This document shows, piece after piece, positions 61,133 to 64,000 of a DNA stretch of 64,000 nt (positions are counted from its first letter, which is position 1; each line of letters opens with the position of its first letter). A program made the position numbers and the translations under genes. Source of the DNA: Diadema setosum (lineage: Eukaryota; Echinodermata; Echinoidea; Diadematoida; Diadematidae); assembly GCA_033980235.1 (NCBI GenBank), contig CM067067.1, forward strand, positions 28,790,451-28,854,450, written 5' to 3'. Under the pieces are notes generated by a model. It had not been told where the DNA came from, ran no database searches, and was given only the letters and a program-made list of their open reading frames with translations.

Positions 61133-61414
61133 TAGAGGCGGTCACACTGGCAAAAGATCCAAAGTTTAAGATAGCGAAGTCCTCATCATCTTTTGTCTTT
61201 CAGTCACACTGAAAGACAAACATCAAGAAGTTTGGCTGGGGTGGCATGGGGGAAATATCCCTATTTGGAGTTGGAAGTTTCGTGAGAAGTTTTGCAGGAT
61301 TTTTTTTTTTTTTTTTTTTGGGGGGGGGGAGTTTGCAGTCACACTGGCAAAACTTTGAGATCTTAAAGATTACAATCTTAACTTCTCAATCTTTTGCTAG
61401 TCTGACCACATCTA
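61133..61414. mobile_element. Small element with ggtcacactggcaaaag ends
   Basis: The left tagaggcggtcacactggca and right end (complement tagatgtggtcagactagca) are inverted, both followed inward by aaaagat. Inside, gtctttcagtcacactgaaagac forms a hairpin around a third tcacactg, and gtcacactggcaaaac is a fourth. A T21/G9 block at 61301-61329 interrupts it. Confidence 0.6.
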
Positions 61415-61677
61415 AAATGCTCTCTGTGTGGCATATACAAGACACCCATCAAAATATGACCTCTGACTCTTTAAAAAAAAATGTGCATTGCACAGCACAC
61501 ACAAATAAAACACAGTGGCTGCCTTCGATGCTATAAAAGGCAAAATTTGGGACAGCATCACCTTAAATTATGGGGGTTCAGATTTGGCTACGATAACCTC
61601 TGCACAAAACTTGATAAAATAAATTTCAAAGAAATGTGATCAGTACAGTGCACACTCACAGACTCTCCAAAACTTAA

Positions 61678-62060
61678 AGGGTGTGTACAGTTCTGGTCGA
61701 GGTGAGGATTTAGCTTTTAATGTTTTGCGAGATATTCAGAAACCACTTTATGAGATGTCAAAGAGCATGCAGTTCCAAGGGGTAGGAAAAGTTTATTCGA
61801 TGGAAATCGGTGTTGATATGGCTGAGATATCCAAAAACAAGGTGAAACAAAGAGATCCTAATAAAGTTGTGGCATGTCGCCTTTTATTATTAACACTTTT
61901 TTGGATATCTCAGCCATTTGAAAACCGATTTTCATCAAATAAACGTTGAATCCTTCTTAAAATTACATGCTCTTTCATATTTCATGAGAGGCTTTTCATT
62001 ATCTCACTTAGGAATGTTCAAAACATGAATCCCCACCTAAACCAGTACTGTACAGTCCCT
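61678..62060. mobile_element. 383-bp TTAA-flanked palindromic element, copy 2
   Basis: TTAA at 61674-61677 and 62061-62064. Left agggtgtgtacagttctggt, right complement agggactgtacagtactggt. Central arms ggctgagatatccaaaaaca and ttttttggatatctcagcc fold back. The pair with 52109-52492 shows a conserved length. The short plus-strand frame over it (61683-61949) is an artefact. Confidence 0.75.
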
Positions 62061-62064
62061 TTAA

Positions 62065-63420
62065 CCTCTTTGTGCACAAAGATGAAAAAACAAGGTGCTA
62101 CCAGTGAAAGTGTATAGGCAGCTAGATCTTTTAATGATGCCATTTGATATCTAGTTTGTAATAAAATTCATCAAGAAACATGACCAGCCTTGCGCACAGA
62201 AACTATGATGTCATGGCAGTGCATGGTGCAGCAGTGATGTAATACTGCTGAATCCAAAGTACTTTAAGTACACATACAGGAGGATAACACAAAAAAAATA
62301 TTACATTACAGTCTTTGCAATAATCATCTCTGAGTCTAAAATAATATCAATTGGTATGCTTTTTAAGCAGTATTTGGAATAGGTTCTTTTGTGACCAAAC
62401 ATTATCAACAAACTACCCTGCATAAGAATGCCATTATACAATGGCTGACATGAATAGATCCTGGACCCATGGCCACAGAGTGTATTCACCTGATGATTAC
62501 CCGGTAATGAATGTGAGTCCAGTCTTGAAACTAAGAGTATACAAAGTACTGTTAATTCCCTTGCTGTCCACACCTTGATTTATAAAAAGTTGAGTATAGA
62601 GGACAAGAATTGGAAATTGAACATGTATACAAATGCTAACATCCATATCTGTTCTTGAAAAAAAAAATGGTGTCAAAATGGTGTCCTGACACTCTCCATA
62701 TTTTTTCCACATGCCAATTCTTCACAAGGAGGCTAAAGACGAGGCAAAAAGATGACAATGAACTATGTCCTATTATTTCATATTGGAAGATTTCATCATA
62801 TTCCTCTACAAAATAATAATTTCATAGCAGTGTCCTGCATTCTGCAGGTAAGTCCATGCCTATTTGTCTATAAAAGTGTTCCTGTGAATATGTAGATCTC
62901 ACTATTCCGTACCATCATCTCTTATTGCCACGATGGGCCCACAGACTGTGTTTTGAGATAAATAAAGAGTGCTTGCTGATTTCCTTGGCTGGGTTTAATT
63001 TGCCTTCAAGATGAAGGCTGTCTTTAGTCCATAAAAAATGCATGGATGAATTGAAGCTAAGATGAGCTGCACTCTAAATCTCCGTCATGAGCTGATTGAC
63101 AATTCACATGGTTCGTAAGATGAACAGAAGGTAGAAAAAGATAAGACTGAGTGAAAAAGGGAGAGTTTGGAAAAATCTTGGGTTTTGTCAAACCATCACA
63201 CTTATGTTGATTCACTCAGGACTGTACAGAGTCTAATCTCATGTGAGGTCCTTCACACTGTCTGCCCTCAATTTCTCTGTGACACTTTATACACAGTAGC
63301 CCTAACATCTGTATCAGTATGATCATTGTGGCCACATGATGGTCTCTGTGACATATTTGTTCCCTGAATCATGACAGCATTTCATGCCAAAAACTCTAGA
63401 TAATCATTTGGGATGTCTCA
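62065..63420. other. Non-coding, nothing recognised
   Basis: AT-rich; no supported exon or element. Confidence 0.4.
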
Positions 63421-63422
63421 TA

Positions 63423-63633
63423 CTGTAAGGCATGATATATCCGTAGCATGAAATTTTCATGAATTGGGGCTGAGGGGCTTTTTGGCAGCATGAAATTTGT
63501 GTGCATTGCCACTTGCATTCCAATGCATATACTAGTGAAGACAAGAACTATCGCGAGCATTTTAAATTTGCGAATCTTGGCTCTGGCAAAATTGGAAAAA
63601 TTAAAATGCACGCAAACATTCCTTGTTTTACAG
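63423..63633. mobile_element. 211-bp TA-flanked CTGTAA element
   Basis: Left ctgtaaggcatgatatatcc, right complement ctgtaaaacaaggaatgttt, TA on both sides (63421-63422, 63634-63635). A truncated relative is at 690-806. Confidence 0.65.
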
Positions 63634-63635
63634 TA

Positions 63636-64000
63636 TCTGGAGGAAATGTCATTGCTGGACCACAAATTATACTTAATTTTCTGTGACAGATTATAAGCAA
63701 CACTGACTCCCTTCTGCAGTTAAGGAAGGAAGGGTGACTTGAATGTTGGATAAACTGTATTATTTGCGCATTTAAGCAAGCCAGAGCATGGCAACTCATT
63801 TTGTGTTGACTGAAAATTTATTCAACGTGTACCCTGTGACACCATCTTTTGAACTAATGGTAAGATGTGAATTCAGAGGCAAACACAGACAACAGAGCTT
63901 TCATTCATGGCTTCCACTGGCATTCACATTATTATTATTACATACTGCTTACACTACAACAGCTTATAGCAAGAATCCTTGAGAATAGTAAAAATGCAGG
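63636..64000. other. Non-coding, nothing recognised
   Basis: No feature supported. Confidence 0.4.

Noticed and set aside
1..64000. Known microRNA seeds, tRNA, rRNA, CRISPR or bacterial operon signals
   Set aside because: Looked for by eye on both strands; none found.

Overview
The window is AT-rich (roughly 36-38% GC by eye) animal nuclear DNA. There is no operon structure and no long uninterrupted gene. It is dominated by dispersed non-autonomous DNA transposons, tandem repeats and microsatellites. The one gene part I recognise with confidence is a 49-bp internal exon of a CELF3/4/5/6-type (Bruno-like) RNA-binding protein on the minus strand at 44851-44899. Most of the window is therefore probably intron of a large CELF locus transcribed right to left, or intron plus intergenic DNA. 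The repeat content (a family carrying TGACCTTTGACC, an element starting CTCCGCC-AAGGAGGTTATG, gccgctatagacaggtgg elements, Helitrons) suggests a marine invertebrate deuterostome, most likely an echinoderm. That host assignment is inference from memory of repeat style, not a search.

Layout: 1-6.3 kb is plain AT-rich DNA with a TA-flanked inverted-repeat element (2.2-2.75 kb) and half of a TCGTCG-type element (5.3-5.7 kb). 6.3-9.9 kb is one 3.55-kb CAGGG...CCCTG element filled with about eleven ~190-bp tandem units, one of them interrupted by a 189-bp MITE. 11.7-14.8 kb holds four weak minus-strand exon candidates. 15.5-20.5 kb holds the other half of a TCGTCG element, a CTCCGCC element with a DR1 element nested in it, and a GACCCCG element. 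24.6-28.5 kb is a packed block: a CAGT/TA element, a complete TCGTCG element, and a complete Helitron whose 3' end is repeated four times. A broken non-LTR reverse transcriptase (28.63-29.13 kb) and a ~150-bp satellite with RFX-type X-box palindromes (29.2-30.7 kb) follow. 30.7-42 kb is mostly plain, with a CACGT-rich element, a CAGT/TA element and a minisatellite. 42.4-43.6 kb is a second X-box satellite. 44.85 kb is the CELF exon. 46-64 kb has further MITEs, DR1 elements, a TTAA-flanked palindromic element (two copies), a second GACCCCG element and long CA/GT tracts.

Several unrelated elements share a design in which the interior is built from many degenerate copies of the element's own terminal motif. 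I saw no tRNA, rRNA, known microRNA, CRISPR array or viral gene. Candidate exons other than CELF are low confidence and would need transcript evidence.
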